A stretch of DNA of 64,000 bases from Sinorhizobium meliloti (GCF_035610345.1 NZ_CP141212.1:1121976-1185975), one strand, 5' to 3'; positions 38,964-49,265 are shown, numbered from the stretch's first letter. Numbers and translations are program-made. The notes: generated by a model from the letters alone, not told the origin.

Positions 38964-39908
38964 TTACTTGTTGGCGATCTGCGCCTTCGAGCGCAGTTCT
39001 TCAAGATATTTGGCGCTGTTCGGGTCTTCCCCCTCGGCCTTCTTCTTGCCGAGATCCTCGGCGCGGAAGACGATCTCGGCGGCGGCATCGTCGTTGACCT
39101 GACGCTTCTTGCAGATTGCCAGATATTCGACGCCTTTTTCGGTAACGCGCGTACCCGTCGTCATGCCGTCGCCGGCCTTTTCGACGAGCGGCTTCCAATC
39201 TTCGGGCAGCTGCTGTGCCAGAATCCGGCCGAGGCTGCGGATCGAGACGTCGCGGTAGTTCGCCGCGAAGGCCTTTGAGGTGTCGCAACCTGGAAACTGC
39301 GAGCGCGAGGCATTGGCTTCAGCCTGCCGCTTCGCCGTGATGGCGCCGCGCTTCGATTCGGGAATGACGAAGATGACCTGCTGCAGGAAATATTCCGTCG
39401 TGACCGGCTTGTTGCCGCCGCCCTGCATCATGCGCTTGACGAGGTCGCCGCCGGAAAGGCGGCTGGCACTGCCGTAGCGGAAGTTGACGACACGCGGCCA
39501 GCTCATCTGGACTGCGATATACTGCTTGAAATGATCGATGCCGACGCCGGCCTGGTCAAGGATCTTGCCGAGCTGCTCCGGCGAAAGCTTGTTCCCGGCA
39601 GCGAAACGCGCGAAGGCGGCATCGACCTCATCCGTGCTGACGGACTGCTGAACGCGCGCGATTTCGGCGCGCTTCAGTACCTCGTCGACGAGCTGCTGCT
39701 TGGCTTCGGCCGCGCCGCCGCTTTGCCGCTGAAGCCGAAGGAAAGCGACCCGCTTGGCTACGTCGCCTGAGGTGATCACGGTGCCGTTGACGACCACCTC
39801 GACGGTACTCGCCGCCATTACCGTGGTAGCCGTACCCGCTGCGACACTCAGCGCACCCGCCAGTGCAACCGCCGAAAGCAACCTCACGATCGCGTTTTTC
39901 CCGCCCAT
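38964..39908 (-). CDS. SurA-like periplasmic chaperone
   Basis: A 314-residue secreted protein. A signal peptide spans ~1-32 (AVALAGALSVAAGTATTVMAA). The SurA N-terminal type fold follows (VEVVVNGTVITSGDVAKRVA). I do not see a complete parvulin (PPIC) domain, so it is probably a chaperone-only form. Context between lptD and pdxA is that of surA. Three consecutive ATG codons occur at 39914, 39911 and 39908; the third was chosen because AGGGG sits seven bases upstream of it. Confidence 0.82.
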   Translation of the reverse strand: MGGKNAIVRLLSAVALAGALSVAAGTATTVMAASTVEVVVNGTVITSGDVAKRVAFLRLQRQSGGAAEAKQQLVDEVLKRAEIARVQQSVSTDEVDAAFARFAAGNKLSPEQLGKILDQAGVGIDHFKQYIAVQMSWPRVVNFRYGSASRLSGGDLVKRMMQGGGNKPVTTEYFLQQVIFVIPESKRGAITAKRQAEANASRSQFPGCDTSKAFAANYRDVSIRSLGRILAQQLPEDWKPLVEKAGDGMTTGTRVTEKGVEYLAICKKRQVNDDAAAEIVFRAEDLGKKKAEGEDPNSAKYLEELRSKAQIANK

Positions 39909-40262
39909 CATCATTCCCCTGTTCGTTCTGCCTCCCGTTGCCGGCGGCTTCAGTTGCCACACTGCCGACCTTGCTACGGCGAGCTCTGCGCGCTCCGCAA
40001 GTCGCGGGGCGTCATAGGTGTCAATGCGAGGGAAATGCATAATACATGCGGCCAAACAATGACAAGACCGCATGATCGATTCACGCCGGAGCGCCGTGCG
40101 TTCGAGCGGACGCCGGAAGGACGCTTCAACTTATGGAACCGTCCTTTCCGAAAGTCGATTCCGATCGGGCCAATGCGGCAAGGGTGGAACATGGCCACTT
40201 CAGAGCACTTCCAGGAAAAACGTAGAACGGTTTCCGTCCGGAAGTGCGCCGTTTCAAACGCT
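39909..40262. other. lptD-surA intergenic region
   Basis: This 354-base gap on the minus strand breaks an otherwise compact operon. Its lptD-proximal end is occupied by a family B repeat (40202-40266). The remaining ~290 bases have no supported gene, promoter or RNA, though a promoter for surA-pdxA-ksgA would be expected. Confidence 0.35.
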
Positions 40263-40266
40263 CTAG
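40202..40266. repeat. Intergenic repeat element, family B (copy 2)
   Basis: Parts: GCACTTCCAGGAAAAACGTAG, AACGGTTTCCGTCCGGAAGT and GCGCCGTTTCAAACGCTCTAG. It matches 19031-19086 and, reversed, 51949-51988. Read on the minus strand its edge TCTAGAGCGTTT contains the TAG stop of lptD. Confidence 0.7.
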
Positions 40267-42608
40267 AAGTAGTCCAGTTCGTCGAACTTGGTGTCGCCGA
40301 CATAGACGTCACCGAGCGTGCGGAAGCTGATGCGGGCGCCGATCGACCAATCGTTCGCGAGCGAACTGTCGGTGTCCCGCTCCTGCTTGTAGACGATCGA
40401 GAACAGCGTGTCCTGGTCGTCATAGGTGATGCCGAGGCCGTTGCGGGAGACGACGCCCGCGTCGATGTCGTAGGTCACCGCGCCGAAAACCGACCAATAT
40501 TCGTGGAATCGGTAGGCGGCAGCGGTCTGGATTTCGTCCTGATCGAACGGTGAGCCATAGGTCGGCTGCGCTTCGATCCGCGTATAGGTGAGAGCGGCCT
40601 GCCAGTTCAGCCCGAGATAGCCGACCGTTGCATCGGCGCGGCGCAGCGAGAAGTCGCTTTCGTCCAGCCGTCCGGAGAGGCTCGCCATCAGACCGGACGG
40701 GGCATCGATACCCAACATGGCGACATAGTCGGAACTGTCGGTTTCGAGGCCCGAATCCGCCCCGACCTTGACGAGATCGTCCGTCGCGAAGGAATTGAGG
40801 CCGCCAAGGTGAAACGACTGGCCGGCTATGGCGCGCAGGCCGAAGCCGCTGTCGAAGCTTCCAGTATAGCGCAGGCCGATATTCGCGCGCGTACCGCCCT
40901 CGATACGATCGTAACCGGAGAATTTGTCGCGATCGAAGAGGTTGGTCGCATCGAAGACGAAACTCTGCGCGTCTTCGTTCGGCAGTCCGCCCGCATATTG
41001 CTCGTCCGGACGCGCATACAGCTGCCCGATCGGCTCGAGAACGTGGGTGCTCGTCTCTCCAGCGAAGAGGATCGGATAGCGTGCCTCGAGACCGGCGGTC
41101 AACATTCTACGGGTCTCGGCATCGCTGCTGCTGAAGTTGCCGGTGTAACCGACCGGGTCATCCACATTCATGCCGAGGGCATCGCCGCGTGCCGCGAGCA
41201 GCGGTGTCAGCACAAGTCCGCCGGGCGCAATGAAGGTTCGCTTCCATTCGAGTTCGCCGGTGAGCCTGTGCGAGGTACCCTCGAGGCCGCGGAAGCGCTC
41301 GACCCCCAGCACGTTTATCCTGTCGAGCCGGTTGCGCTTGATGTTGGTAAGGTTGAAATCGGCGTTGAGTTCGCCGCCCAGGATCGGCTCCGGTGCAGTG
41401 TAGGAATAGTCGAGGACCTGCGCGATCGGCTGCTTGTTTTCGTCGAGGCTGTTTGGGTCGGCATCCTGAATGTCGAAATAGAAGGCCCGCAGGTCGAAAT
41501 AATTGCGTTTTCCAAGGCCCGTGAGATAAGCCTGGTTCACATAGGTCGTGCCGTCGAAGGTCGACAGATCGTAGGTCTTGGCGAAGTTGTTGTCCGACTG
41601 GACGAGGACGTTCCAGCCGAAGCTCCAGCGCGGATTGATCTCGAATTTGCCCCGCGAAGCGATCATGCCGCGATTGGTTTCCAGCGCGTCCACGGTTCCC
41701 GGTGTGAATTGCTCCCTGTCCAGCTGGCTGATGCCGGCGACGTTCAGCGTATGCAGGCCGTTGTGGAACTGCTGCCGGAACTCACCTTCAAGGAGAAAAC
41801 CCTGGCGGGTCAGCCCGGTGCCGGTGATCGTCGCGTCCATGTAGGGCGAGATCGCCCAGTAGTAGGGCACTCCTACGCCGGCGCCGAGCTTTTGCGTGTA
41901 GCGGAACTGCGGGAACAGGAAGCCACTCTTGCGCTTGACCGTATGGTCCGGGATTTCCATCACCGGAATGTAGGCGATCGGCTTGCCGAAGAGCTCGAAA
42001 TAGGCGTGCTCGAGCCGAATGGTACGGGTGCGTCCGTTCTGAATGATTCGCTGGGCCTTGATGTGCCACAGAGAGCGATGTTCCGGCTTGGTGTTGCACG
42101 GCGTGCATGCGGTGTAGACAGCCTTGTTGAGGATGAATTCCTCGCCATTGCGTCTTTCGCCGGTTTCCGCCGCCAGGCGCGTCAGATCCGTCGTTTCGAT
42201 CCTGAGGGCCTGGACGAAGCCGTTGCCGAAGTCGTCGGTGACGTCCATTCTGTCGGCATAAACGATGTTGCCGCCCGGCTCGATGAGCTGGATGTCGCCG
42301 GTCGCGAGGATGCGGCCGGATTTCTGGTCGTAATCGACCTGCCGGGCCACCATCTTGTAGCCGCCGTATTCGATCTGCACATTGCCGCGTACGGTCACCT
42401 TTTCCGTGTCGCGATTGTAGACGAGCTCATTGGCGGTCAGCAGCAGCTTGGCGTCGGCAGGAATATTCGGCTGCAGTTCGTCGATTCGCGTCCCTGCGTC
42501 CTGCGCCTTGGCTGGCGCATTCATTCCGATGGCAAGCATATGCAGCGCCACGCCTGCAAGCAGGGCAGCGTTGGTAAGCTTCATGCGTTTGCGGTTGGCT
42601 GCCGCCAC
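40263..42608 (-). CDS. lptD: LPS-assembly outer membrane protein LptD
   Basis: A 781-residue outer-membrane beta-barrel that inserts lipopolysaccharide. A signal peptide (~8-36) precedes the OstA/jellyroll domain (LLLTANELVYNRDTEKVTV, ~54-72), then the LptD barrel. A CxxC (YTACTPCNTK, ~167-176) may replace the paired disulfides of E. coli LptD. The GTG start overlaps the lptG stop by one base; ATG at 42584 is a shorter alternative with a complete signal peptide. The TAG stop lies in a family B repeat. Confidence 0.93.
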   Translation of the reverse strand: MAAANRKRMKLTNAALLAGVALHMLAIGMNAPAKAQDAGTRIDELQPNIPADAKLLLTANELVYNRDTEKVTVRGNVQIEYGGYKMVARQVDYDQKSGRILATGDIQLIEPGGNIVYADRMDVTDDFGNGFVQALRIETTDLTRLAAETGERRNGEEFILNKAVYTACTPCNTKPEHRSLWHIKAQRIIQNGRTRTIRLEHAYFELFGKPIAYIPVMEIPDHTVKRKSGFLFPQFRYTQKLGAGVGVPYYWAISPYMDATITGTGLTRQGFLLEGEFRQQFHNGLHTLNVAGISQLDREQFTPGTVDALETNRGMIASRGKFEINPRWSFGWNVLVQSDNNFAKTYDLSTFDGTTYVNQAYLTGLGKRNYFDLRAFYFDIQDADPNSLDENKQPIAQVLDYSYTAPEPILGGELNADFNLTNIKRNRLDRINVLGVERFRGLEGTSHRLTGELEWKRTFIAPGGLVLTPLLAARGDALGMNVDDPVGYTGNFSSSDAETRRMLTAGLEARYPILFAGETSTHVLEPIGQLYARPDEQYAGGLPNEDAQSFVFDATNLFDRDKFSGYDRIEGGTRANIGLRYTGSFDSGFGLRAIAGQSFHLGGLNSFATDDLVKVGADSGLETDSSDYVAMLGIDAPSGLMASLSGRLDESDFSLRRADATVGYLGLNWQAALTYTRIEAQPTYGSPFDQDEIQTAAAYRFHEYWSVFGAVTYDIDAGVVSRNGLGITYDDQDTLFSIVYKQERDTDSSLANDWSIGARISFRTLGDVYVGDTKFDELDYF

Positions 42609-43690
42609 TAGCCATCCTCCTGATGCAGTAGAATCGTCGAGCCCAGCGCCATTGCTACAACAACCGGCAGCCAGGCTGCAACGAACGGAGGCACAATGCC
42701 GCTGCTCCCGAATGCTTTGACAAGCACGGTGACGACATAAAGCACGAAGCCCGACAGGATTCCACCGAGAATCACCGATCGAGATTGGTTGAACCGGCTA
42801 AATTTTAACGAGACGCAGGCGGCGATCAGCGTCATGGCGACGAGCAGCAGCGGCAGCGACATGAGAGAGTGAAATTGCGTTTCCAGGCTGTTGGTGGAAA
42901 AGCCGAAGGACCGTGCCACTTCGATTTTCCGCGGAAGGTCAAAAAACTGAATAGAATCAGCCTTTGCCAGACGTTCCTGGACGAAATCCGGCTTCAGGTT
43001 GGTGCGAAGCTGTGCCGTTTCCATACGACGCGGCAGGCGCCCGACCTCCGTCTCGACGACGCCGTTAAGAAGCCAGTAACCATCTTCGAGTTTCGCCGAC
43101 TTCGCATCCTGCCGGAGCGTGATTGCGCCCTGTGGATCGAAGTGGATAACGGTCACGTTGATCAGCTCGGTGCCGCCGTTCTGGACGGAGCGTGCGCCGA
43201 TAATCGTGTCGGTGCCGTCGTAGATCTGCCGGAGCCAGGGAATCGAGTTCGCGGCGGCCGAACGGGTGGAGCCCCACTCCGCCTCCAGCGCTTCCGCCTT
43301 CTTGGTTCCCCAGGCGGCAAGCGGGTTGATCACGACCACGGCAAGCACGCCGAAGAGCAGGGCGCCGACGACGAACGGACGCAGGAATTGCCAGACCGAA
43401 ATGCCCGCCGCCCGGGTTACGACGAGTTCATAGCGCCGGTTAAGGGAGATCAACGCCGCCATCGCCGCGAAAAGCGCGACGAAGGGCACCGTTTGCTGCA
43501 GAATCGTCGGAATGCGGAACGCGGTCATCAGCAGCGCGCCCGACACCGTGTAATGTGGCAGGTTCGACATGCGGCTGGTCAGTTCGCTGAAGTCGATGAT
43601 GAAGATCAGCGCGAAAATGCCGACGAGGAACCAAAACGTGGTGCGTGCATAACGTTTGAAGAAATAGCGTCCGAGCGTGTTGAAAATCAT
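42608..43690 (-). CDS. lptG: LPS export permease LptG
   Basis: A 360-residue YjgP/YjgQ-family permease. It has three helices at the N-terminus (~13-120), a periplasmic jellyroll domain (~130-265) and three more at the C-terminus. The start MIFNTLGRYFFKRYARTTFW at ATG 43690 is family-typical and overlaps lptF by ATGA. With LptF and the LptB ATPase (not in this window) it extracts LPS from the inner membrane. Confidence 0.93.
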   Translation of the reverse strand: MIFNTLGRYFFKRYARTTFWFLVGIFALIFIIDFSELTSRMSNLPHYTVSGALLMTAFRIPTILQQTVPFVALFAAMAALISLNRRYELVVTRAAGISVWQFLRPFVVGALLFGVLAVVVINPLAAWGTKKAEALEAEWGSTRSAAANSIPWLRQIYDGTDTIIGARSVQNGGTELINVTVIHFDPQGAITLRQDAKSAKLEDGYWLLNGVVETEVGRLPRRMETAQLRTNLKPDFVQERLAKADSIQFFDLPRKIEVARSFGFSTNSLETQFHSLMSLPLLLVAMTLIAACVSLKFSRFNQSRSVILGGILSGFVLYVVTVLVKAFGSSGIVPPFVAAWLPVVVAMALGSTILLHQEDG

Positions 43691-44859
43691 GAGGGCTGCT
43701 CCCCGTCGGCACCCGCCGGCCGCACGAGCCGTAGCCTGACCATGAGGTCCGTGAGCTTTTCCTGCCAGGTCATGGGAATGTCGAGGCGCCGGTTGCTGGC
43801 AAGCTGCTGTATGGCAAGCGCTCCCGTCACCAGCGGGATCAGATACATGAGCGGTACGAACCATACCGAATCTTCGGCGCTGTTGGCCGCGTAGAACGTC
43901 ATCCACCGGATGACCAGAGCCGCTCCAAGGGCGCTGACCATCGGGTGCACGCGTGCTTCGCGATGCGACCGGGCATCGCTGCTGACGACGAGTGCAATGA
44001 GGCCGAAGAGCAGCGGAAAGGTCCATTCGGTGAAGCGCCGGTGCAGCTCCGCCGCAAAGGCGCGCGGAGCTCTCTTGTAGGCTTCGTCGTCGGGATCGGG
44101 GTCAAGCAGATAGAAGAGATCGCGGTCCTTGGCGCGGATATTGGCCTCTCCCGCCATCCTGGTCAGGTCGGTCAGATCGAAGGCGTAGGAGTCGAACTTG
44201 ATGATGGAAACGTCGCCGTCCGGCAGTTTGCGGTGGACCTCTCCGTCCTTCATCACCAGCGCGGAGCGTTCCTCGTCGACGGCTCCTTCGCGCGCATAGT
44301 AAACGAGTTCGAAATTCGGATCGCGCGCATCGGCGACGAAGATGCCCTGCAGCACGCCGCCGCTGCGGCGGGCGCCGACCTGAACGTAAAGCCCGTCGGT
44401 AATCTTGCGGAATGCGTTCTCCTGGACGACGGAGGCAAGCAGATCAGCATGGGCCGTCGCGATCATCTTACGTACCGCAACGCGCGAATAAGGCTCGACG
44501 AAATTGTCGATGGCGAAGGAGAGGACGCTCAGTCCTGCCGCGAGAAACATCACCGGCCGGATGATGGACATGCGCGAACTGCCGGCGGCACTGAGCACCG
44601 TAAGCTCTGAATCGGTGTTCATCGCGCTCAGCGTCTGCGTCACGCCGATCACCAGGGCAAAGGGCAGGATGATCGGCACGACCGAGGGCAGAATCAGCGT
44701 CGCGAGCTTCAGGAAGGCGATGATCGACTGACCGCTGTCGGTAACGAGGTTGACATTGGTGAGCGCCTGCGTGGTCCACACGATGCCCATCAACGGCAGG
44801 AGCGTCGCCAGGAACATGATCGTGGCGCGCCGGAATATGTAGCGTTCGATGAGCTTCAT
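43687..44859 (-). CDS. lptF: LPS export permease LptF
   Basis: A 390-residue YjgP/YjgQ-family permease, first gene of the lptF-lptG-lptD-surA-pdxA-ksgA series. It begins MKLIERYIFRRATIMFLATL, with the RYIFR amphipathic start of LptF. Six helices surround a periplasmic domain (~130-250). It ends in a basic/polar cytosolic tail. It is divergent from pepA. Confidence 0.93.
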   Translation of the reverse strand: MKLIERYIFRRATIMFLATLLPLMGIVWTTQALTNVNLVTDSGQSIIAFLKLATLILPSVVPIILPFALVIGVTQTLSAMNTDSELTVLSAAGSSRMSIIRPVMFLAAGLSVLSFAIDNFVEPYSRVAVRKMIATAHADLLASVVQENAFRKITDGLYVQVGARRSGGVLQGIFVADARDPNFELVYYAREGAVDEERSALVMKDGEVHRKLPDGDVSIIKFDSYAFDLTDLTRMAGEANIRAKDRDLFYLLDPDPDDEAYKRAPRAFAAELHRRFTEWTFPLLFGLIALVVSSDARSHREARVHPMVSALGAALVIRWMTFYAANSAEDSVWFVPLMYLIPLVTGALAIQQLASNRRLDIPMTWQEKLTDLMVRLRLVRPAGADGEQPS

Positions 44860-45172
44860 AGCCGTATCCGGTCCAAGGTCCTGCTCAAATTCGTATGCCG
44901 TTCGGTTGCTGACGAGCGCGCAATTTCTTGCCGGCCGAGGTGGCCGTCTTCGTCCCCGTGCCGCGAATCGGAATCTGCGACAACAGGGAAAATATAAGCC
45001 GAAGAATTTCGGTTAACCGCATGTAAACATGTGCGAGCATCTTGCCAAGCGCCTGAAAAGCGAGAAGGGTGCGCCCCACAGCTTCGATCACCGCCGACGT
45101 CGCGAATGTCGGTCACTGTAGCCGTCCGGTAACAGGCCGGGCGCCACCGTCAGAAAGTGCCTGGAGTCCTGC
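44860..45172. other. Divergent lptF/pepA control region
   Basis: The 313-base gap contains two adjacent palindromes: CGGTTAACCG (45010-45019) and CATGTAAACATG (45020-45031, CATGT/ACATG arms). They lie 141-163 bases from either start and are good candidates for regulator binding. No gene or repeat element is seen. Confidence 0.4.
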
Positions 45173-46666
45173 ATGCCGATGAAATTCGAGTTTTCTTTCA
45201 GCAAATCCCACCGCCCGGCCGGCGGCGTCGCGATACTCCTGCAGGTTGCGGGCGCCAAGGAAGCGGCCGGGGCGGCTGTCGTCGATCCGGAGGGCGTCCT
45301 GCCGAAGGCGGCGAAGATCGGGAAGTTCACGGGAAAGGCGCTCTCGACTCTCGACGTCATTGCGCCGCACGGCTCGCCGGCCGATCGGATTGTCCTGCTC
45401 GGCCTCGGGGACGCGGGCGGAGTCGGCGATCACGACTGGCTGAAGGCCGGTGGCGCCGCGGCTGCGAAATCGCGGTCTGCCGAAAAGATCACGGTTTTCC
45501 TCGATGCGCCGGGGCTCGAAGTCACCGGCAAGGCAGCTGCGGATTTCGCCCTTGGCATGGAAATGAATGCCTACGGCTTCGAGAGCTACAAGACCCGGAA
45601 ATCGGATGACGAGCCGAAGGCGGCGCAGAAACCGGTCAAGGTCACCATCGTCACCGGCACGGTGATCGCAGCGAAAAAGGCCTTCACGACGGCCCAGGCG
45701 GTCGGAGAAGGCGTGTTTCTGGCGCGCGATCTCGTCAACGAGCCCGCCAACGTGCTGGGCCCCGTCGAGTTCGCGGCGCGCGCGAAGGAACTGGAAAAAC
45801 TCGGCGTGGATGTCGAGATCCTGACCGAGCGGGAGATGAAGAAGCTCGGCATGGGCGCACTCCTCGGCGTGGCGCAAGGCTCGTCCCGTCCACCGCGGCT
45901 GGTGGTCATGCAGTGGAAGGGTGGAAGGGCCAAGGAAAAGCCGGTCGCCTTCATCGGCAAGGGGGTCGTCTTCGACACCGGCGGCATTTCGATCAAGCCT
46001 GCTTCCGGCATGGAGGAAATGAAGGGCGATATGGGCGGAGCGGCGGCAGTGACCGGCCTCATGCATGTCCTTGCCGCGCGCAAGGCAGCCGTCAATGCCA
46101 TAGGTATCATCGGGCTCGTGGAGAACATGCCGGACGGAAGTGCCCAGCGGCCGGGCGACATCGTGACGTCCATGTCCGGGCAGACGATCGAGGTGATCAA
46201 CACCGACGCCGAAGGCAGGCTCGTCCTCGGCGATGCCCTCTGGTACTGCAATGATCGCTTCAAGCCGCAGCTGATGATCGATCTGGCAACGCTGACCGGC
46301 GCCATCATGGTAGCGCTCAGCAATCATTACGCGGGGCTGTTTTCGAACGACGACCGGCTGGCAGAGCAGTTGCTCGCCGCCGGTTTGGCGACGCAGGAGC
46401 GACTGTGGCGGATGCCGCTCGGCAAGGAATACGACAAGATGATCGACAGCAAGTTCGCCGATATGAAGAACACCGGCGGCCGGCACGGCGGCTCTGTCAC
46501 CGCGGCGCAGTTCCTGAAACGCTTCGTCAAGGACACCCCCTGGGCGCATCTCGACATCGCCGGCACCGCCATGGGCTCGCCGACCGACGAGATCAATCAG
46601 TCATGGGGCTCGGGCTTCGGCGTTCGTCTCCTCGACCAGCTGGTGCGCGCGAACTACGAATCGTGA
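45173..46666 (+). CDS. pepA: Leucyl aminopeptidase (M17)
   Basis: A 497-residue cytosolic zinc/manganese aminopeptidase. The metal and catalytic motifs are [33 protein letters not shown] and [14 protein letters not shown]. In some bacteria PepA also binds DNA; nothing here proves that. It is followed after 19 bases by holC, a very common pairing. Confidence 0.95.
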   Translation: MPMKFEFSFSKSHRPAGGVAILLQVAGAKEAAGAAVVDPEGVLPKAAKIGKFTGKALSTLDVIAPHGSPADRIVLLGLGDAGGVGDHDWLKAGGAAAAKSRSAEKITVFLDAPGLEVTGKAAADFALGMEMNAYGFESYKTRKSDDEPKAAQKPVKVTIVTGTVIAAKKAFTTAQAVGEGVFLARDLVNEPANVLGPVEFAARAKELEKLGVDVEILTEREMKKLGMGALLGVAQGSSRPPRLVVMQWKGGRAKEKPVAFIGKGVVFDTGGISIKPASGMEEMKGDMGGAAAVTGLMHVLAARKAAVNAIGIIGLVENMPDGSAQRPGDIVTSMSGQTIEVINTDAEGRLVLGDALWYCNDRFKPQLMIDLATLTGAIMVALSNHYAGLFSNDDRLAEQLLAAGLATQERLWRMPLGKEYDKMIDSKFADMKNTGGRHGGSVTAAQFLKRFVKDTPWAHLDIAGTAMGSPTDEINQSWGSGFGVRLLDQLVRANYES

Positions 46667-46685
46667 CCGTTGGCCCGAGATCGGA

Positions 46686-47135
46686 ATGACCGAGATCCTT
46701 TTTTACCACCTGACGGAATCGAAGCTCGAAGACGCCCTGCCGCCGCTGCTCGACAAGAGCATCGAGCGCGGCTGGCGGGTGGTCGTGCAGACGATCGACG
46801 CCGAAAGGCGTGATGCGCTGGATACGCATCTATGGGTCTATCGGGACGACAGCTTCCTGCCGCACGGGACGGACGCCGGCGATTTCGCGGCGGAGCAACC
46901 CATTCTCGTCGTCGCCGATGAAGGCAACCGGAATGCCGCGACTGTGCGCTTTGTCGTCGACGGCGCCGAGCCGCCGCCGGTTTCGGAATATGAGCGGGTT
47001 GTTTTCATGTTCGACGGCTACGACCAGCAGCAGCTCGAGGCGGCGCGCGATCAGTGGAAGCGGCTAAAGGGCGAGGGGCACAATCTCACCTACTGGCAGC
47101 AGAACCGTGACGGAAGATGGGAAAAGAAGGCGTGA
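46686..47135 (+). CDS. holC: DNA polymerase III chi subunit
   Basis: A 149-residue protein. The family core is MTEILFYHLTESKLEDALPP, HLWVYRDDSFLPHG and FDGYDQQQLEAARDQWK. Chi links the clamp loader to single-strand-binding protein. It lies 19 bases after pepA. The 181-base gap to the convergent oxidoreductase contains a CCCC/GGGG-rich imperfect palindrome near 47240-47266. Confidence 0.92.
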   Translation: MTEILFYHLTESKLEDALPPLLDKSIERGWRVVVQTIDAERRDALDTHLWVYRDDSFLPHGTDAGDFAAEQPILVVADEGNRNAATVRFVVDGAEPPPVSEYERVVFMFDGYDQQQLEAARDQWKRLKGEGHNLTYWQQNRDGRWEKKA

Positions 47136-47316
47136 TCGACGCGAATCAGGCCGGAACCGGTTGCCCCGCATCCGGCCTGCCTTCCACCTTCTCCCCGCAG
47201 GCGGTGCGAAAGAGACTCGCGGCAGCGTCGTACTCGTCCCCCTCGGGTTTAACCGGGGAGAGGGGCATCCAGCAACGGCGGCGAGGGCAACAGCACCATG
47301 TCCGCACACGCCACCC

Positions 47317-48243
47317 TTAGTCGTGGAATGCCTCGACGAATTTGCGTCGGCCGAGCATGAAGGCGTCGGCCACGTGCCGGAGTGGCGCCAGGTCGACATC
47401 CGATCTCCCGGCTTTGATGATCTCGGCGAAACGCCGGTAGAGCATGGGGTACTCCTGCTCGGGCTCCTCGTGGACGATCTTGCCGTCGATCGAGAGTTTG
47501 GCGCCGCCCTCGGAGAGGACCATCTCGCCCGCATCGGTTTCAGCGACTATGTCCCAGCTCTGCTTGCCTGTCTGGCGCCAATCGAACTCGGCAGCGACAT
47601 CAAGCTTTTCGGCATCGCTGAAGGCGATCGTGGCGGCGATCGGCGCGTCGCGATTTTCGGGAAATTCGAGTGTCGCGGAGGTGATGAAGACCGGCCGGGG
47701 CAGGATGTGGGTCATGATCGAGAGTGCATTGATGCCGGGGTCGAAGACGCCCAGCCCGCCGGCTGCCCAGATCCACTCCTGATTCGGATGCCAGTGGCGA
47801 ACATCTTCCTTCCAGATGATCCGGATGTTGCGGATCGCGGTCGACGCCAGAAACGTCTTTGCCGCCTCCACCGCCGGCGCATAACGCGAGTGCCAGCTCG
47901 CGAAAAGCGAAACGCCTTTCTCGTCCGCCAGCGCCTCCAGGTCCGCGACCTCGCTCAAAGTCGCGCCCGGCGGCTTTTCGAGGAAGACATGCTTGCCGGC
48001 GGCAAGTGCGGTACGCGCCGCCTCGTAGCGGTATTGCGGCGGCATGCAGAGCGAAACCGCCTCGACCCCCGGCACGGCCTCGAGCATGGCCTCGATCGAC
48101 TTGAAATTGTCGATGCCGTCCACCGTTCCATGGCGGCTCGCGGCTGCGATCAGGCGGTAGTCCGCGTTCTTCGCAAGCGCCGGCAGATGTTGATCGCGCA
48201 CGATCTTGCCGACGCCAACGATGGCAATGTTGATTGGGGACAT
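47317..48243 (-). CDS. Gfo/Idh/MocA oxidoreductase, probable D-galactose 1-dehydrogenase
   Basis: A 308-residue NAD(P)-dependent sugar dehydrogenase. The Rossmann start is INIAIVGVGKIVRDQHLPAL, the catalytic lysine lies in FLEKPPGATL (EKPP), and WHSRYAPAVEAA and LGVFDPGINALSIMTHILP follow. From memory these segments match bacterial D-galactose/L-arabinose 1-dehydrogenases closely, which start the oxidative galactose (De Ley-Doudoroff) route. The sugar specificity is inferred. It is a monocistronic gene. Confidence 0.82.
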   Translation of the reverse strand: MSPINIAIVGVGKIVRDQHLPALAKNADYRLIAAASRHGTVDGIDNFKSIEAMLEAVPGVEAVSLCMPPQYRYEAARTALAAGKHVFLEKPPGATLSEVADLEALADEKGVSLFASWHSRYAPAVEAAKTFLASTAIRNIRIIWKEDVRHWHPNQEWIWAAGGLGVFDPGINALSIMTHILPRPVFITSATLEFPENRDAPIAATIAFSDAEKLDVAAEFDWRQTGKQSWDIVAETDAGEMVLSEGGAKLSIDGKIVHEEPEQEYPMLYRRFAEIIKAGRSDVDLAPLRHVADAFMLGRRKFVEAFHD

Positions 48244-48425
48244 GGTGTTTTCCGCCCTGATTAGTATGATTTATTCCGCACCCTTTTAGCAGATTGGGAA
48301 ATGCCGACAAGCCGGCATCCCGTTGCAAAAATTAGCCTAGCCGCTTGGGTGGACAAGATGGAACCCAAATCTATCTTGTCCGTCTTCTTGCCTCTCGAGG
48401 GGGGTCTCCGAAGTCAGGATTTCAG

Positions 48426-49265
48426 ATGCCACATATTCGTCTTGCGACACGGGCCGAGCTCGACACGATCATCGACTGGGCCGCCAGGGAGGGATGGAAT
48501 CCCGGTACTGACGACGGCAATGCTTTCTGGGCCGCCGATCCAGAAGGCTACTGGGTCGCGGTCGAGGAAGAGCGGCTTGCCGCTGCCATTTCGCTCGTGC
48601 GCTATGGCAGCGGTTACGCGTTTCTCGGCTTTTTCATCGCCGACGAGGCGTATCGGGGCAGGGGCATCGGCCTAGATCTCTGGAAGTGGGCGATTGCAAG
48701 GGCCGAGGGGCGGACCATCGGCCTCGACGGGGTCGTGGGCCAGCAGGGAAACTATCGGAAATCGGGTTTCGGCTGGGCGCACGCGAACATACGCTACGGC
48801 GGCGTGGTGAACGTGACCGAGCCGCCCGGCCCCGAGCTTGTCGACGTGGCGCCGGTGCATTCGGCGACGCTGATCGATTATGACATGAGGTTCAATCCAA
48901 CGCGGCGCGAGCCGTTTCTGCGCGAATGGACCAAGCAGTTGCAGACGCGCAGAAGCGTGGTCCTGCTGCGAGACGGCGCAATCACCGGGTACGGAACGAT
49001 CCGCAAGTGCCGCGAAGGCTACAAGATCGGTCCGCTGCTCGCCGACAGCGAGACCGGTGCGGATCTCCTGTTTCGCAAGCTCGCAACCGGCACCGGCGGG
49101 GAACGGATCTATTTGGACGTTCCCGAGCCGAATGCGTCCGCCCGAGCACTTTGCACGCGCTACAACATGAAGCCGGTTTTCGAGACCGCCCGCATGTATC
49201 GCGGACCGGCACCGGATCTGCCGCTTGCACGGATTTACGGGATCACGACCTTCGAGCTCGGCTAG
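48426..49265 (+). CDS. GNAT family N-acetyltransferase (double GNAT fold)
   Basis: A 279-residue protein. The first GNAT half (~1-130) contains the acetyl-CoA loop EAYRGRGIGLDLWKWA. The second half (~140-275, RREPFLREWTKQLQTRRSVV) resembles the C-terminal acetyltransferase-like domain of the YitI/Acetyltransf_18 type. The substrate is unknown. ATG 48426 was chosen; the frame extends further upstream without homology. The TAG stop coincides with the edge of a family A repeat. Confidence 0.85.
   Translation: MPHIRLATRAELDTIIDWAAREGWNPGTDDGNAFWAADPEGYWVAVEEERLAAAISLVRYGSGYAFLGFFIADEAYRGRGIGLDLWKWAIARAEGRTIGLDGVVGQQGNYRKSGFGWAHANIRYGGVVNVTEPPGPELVDVAPVHSATLIDYDMRFNPTRREPFLREWTKQLQTRRSVVLLRDGAITGYGTIRKCREGYKIGPLLADSETGADLLFRKLATGTGGERIYLDVPEPNASARALCTRYNMKPVFETARMYRGPAPDLPLARIYGITTFELG

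Noticed and set aside
47175..47270. Possible third repeat family or REP-like hairpin (CCCCCTCGGGTTTAACCGGGG)
   Set aside because: Imperfect stem and no second copy found in the window, so it is not called as a repeat.
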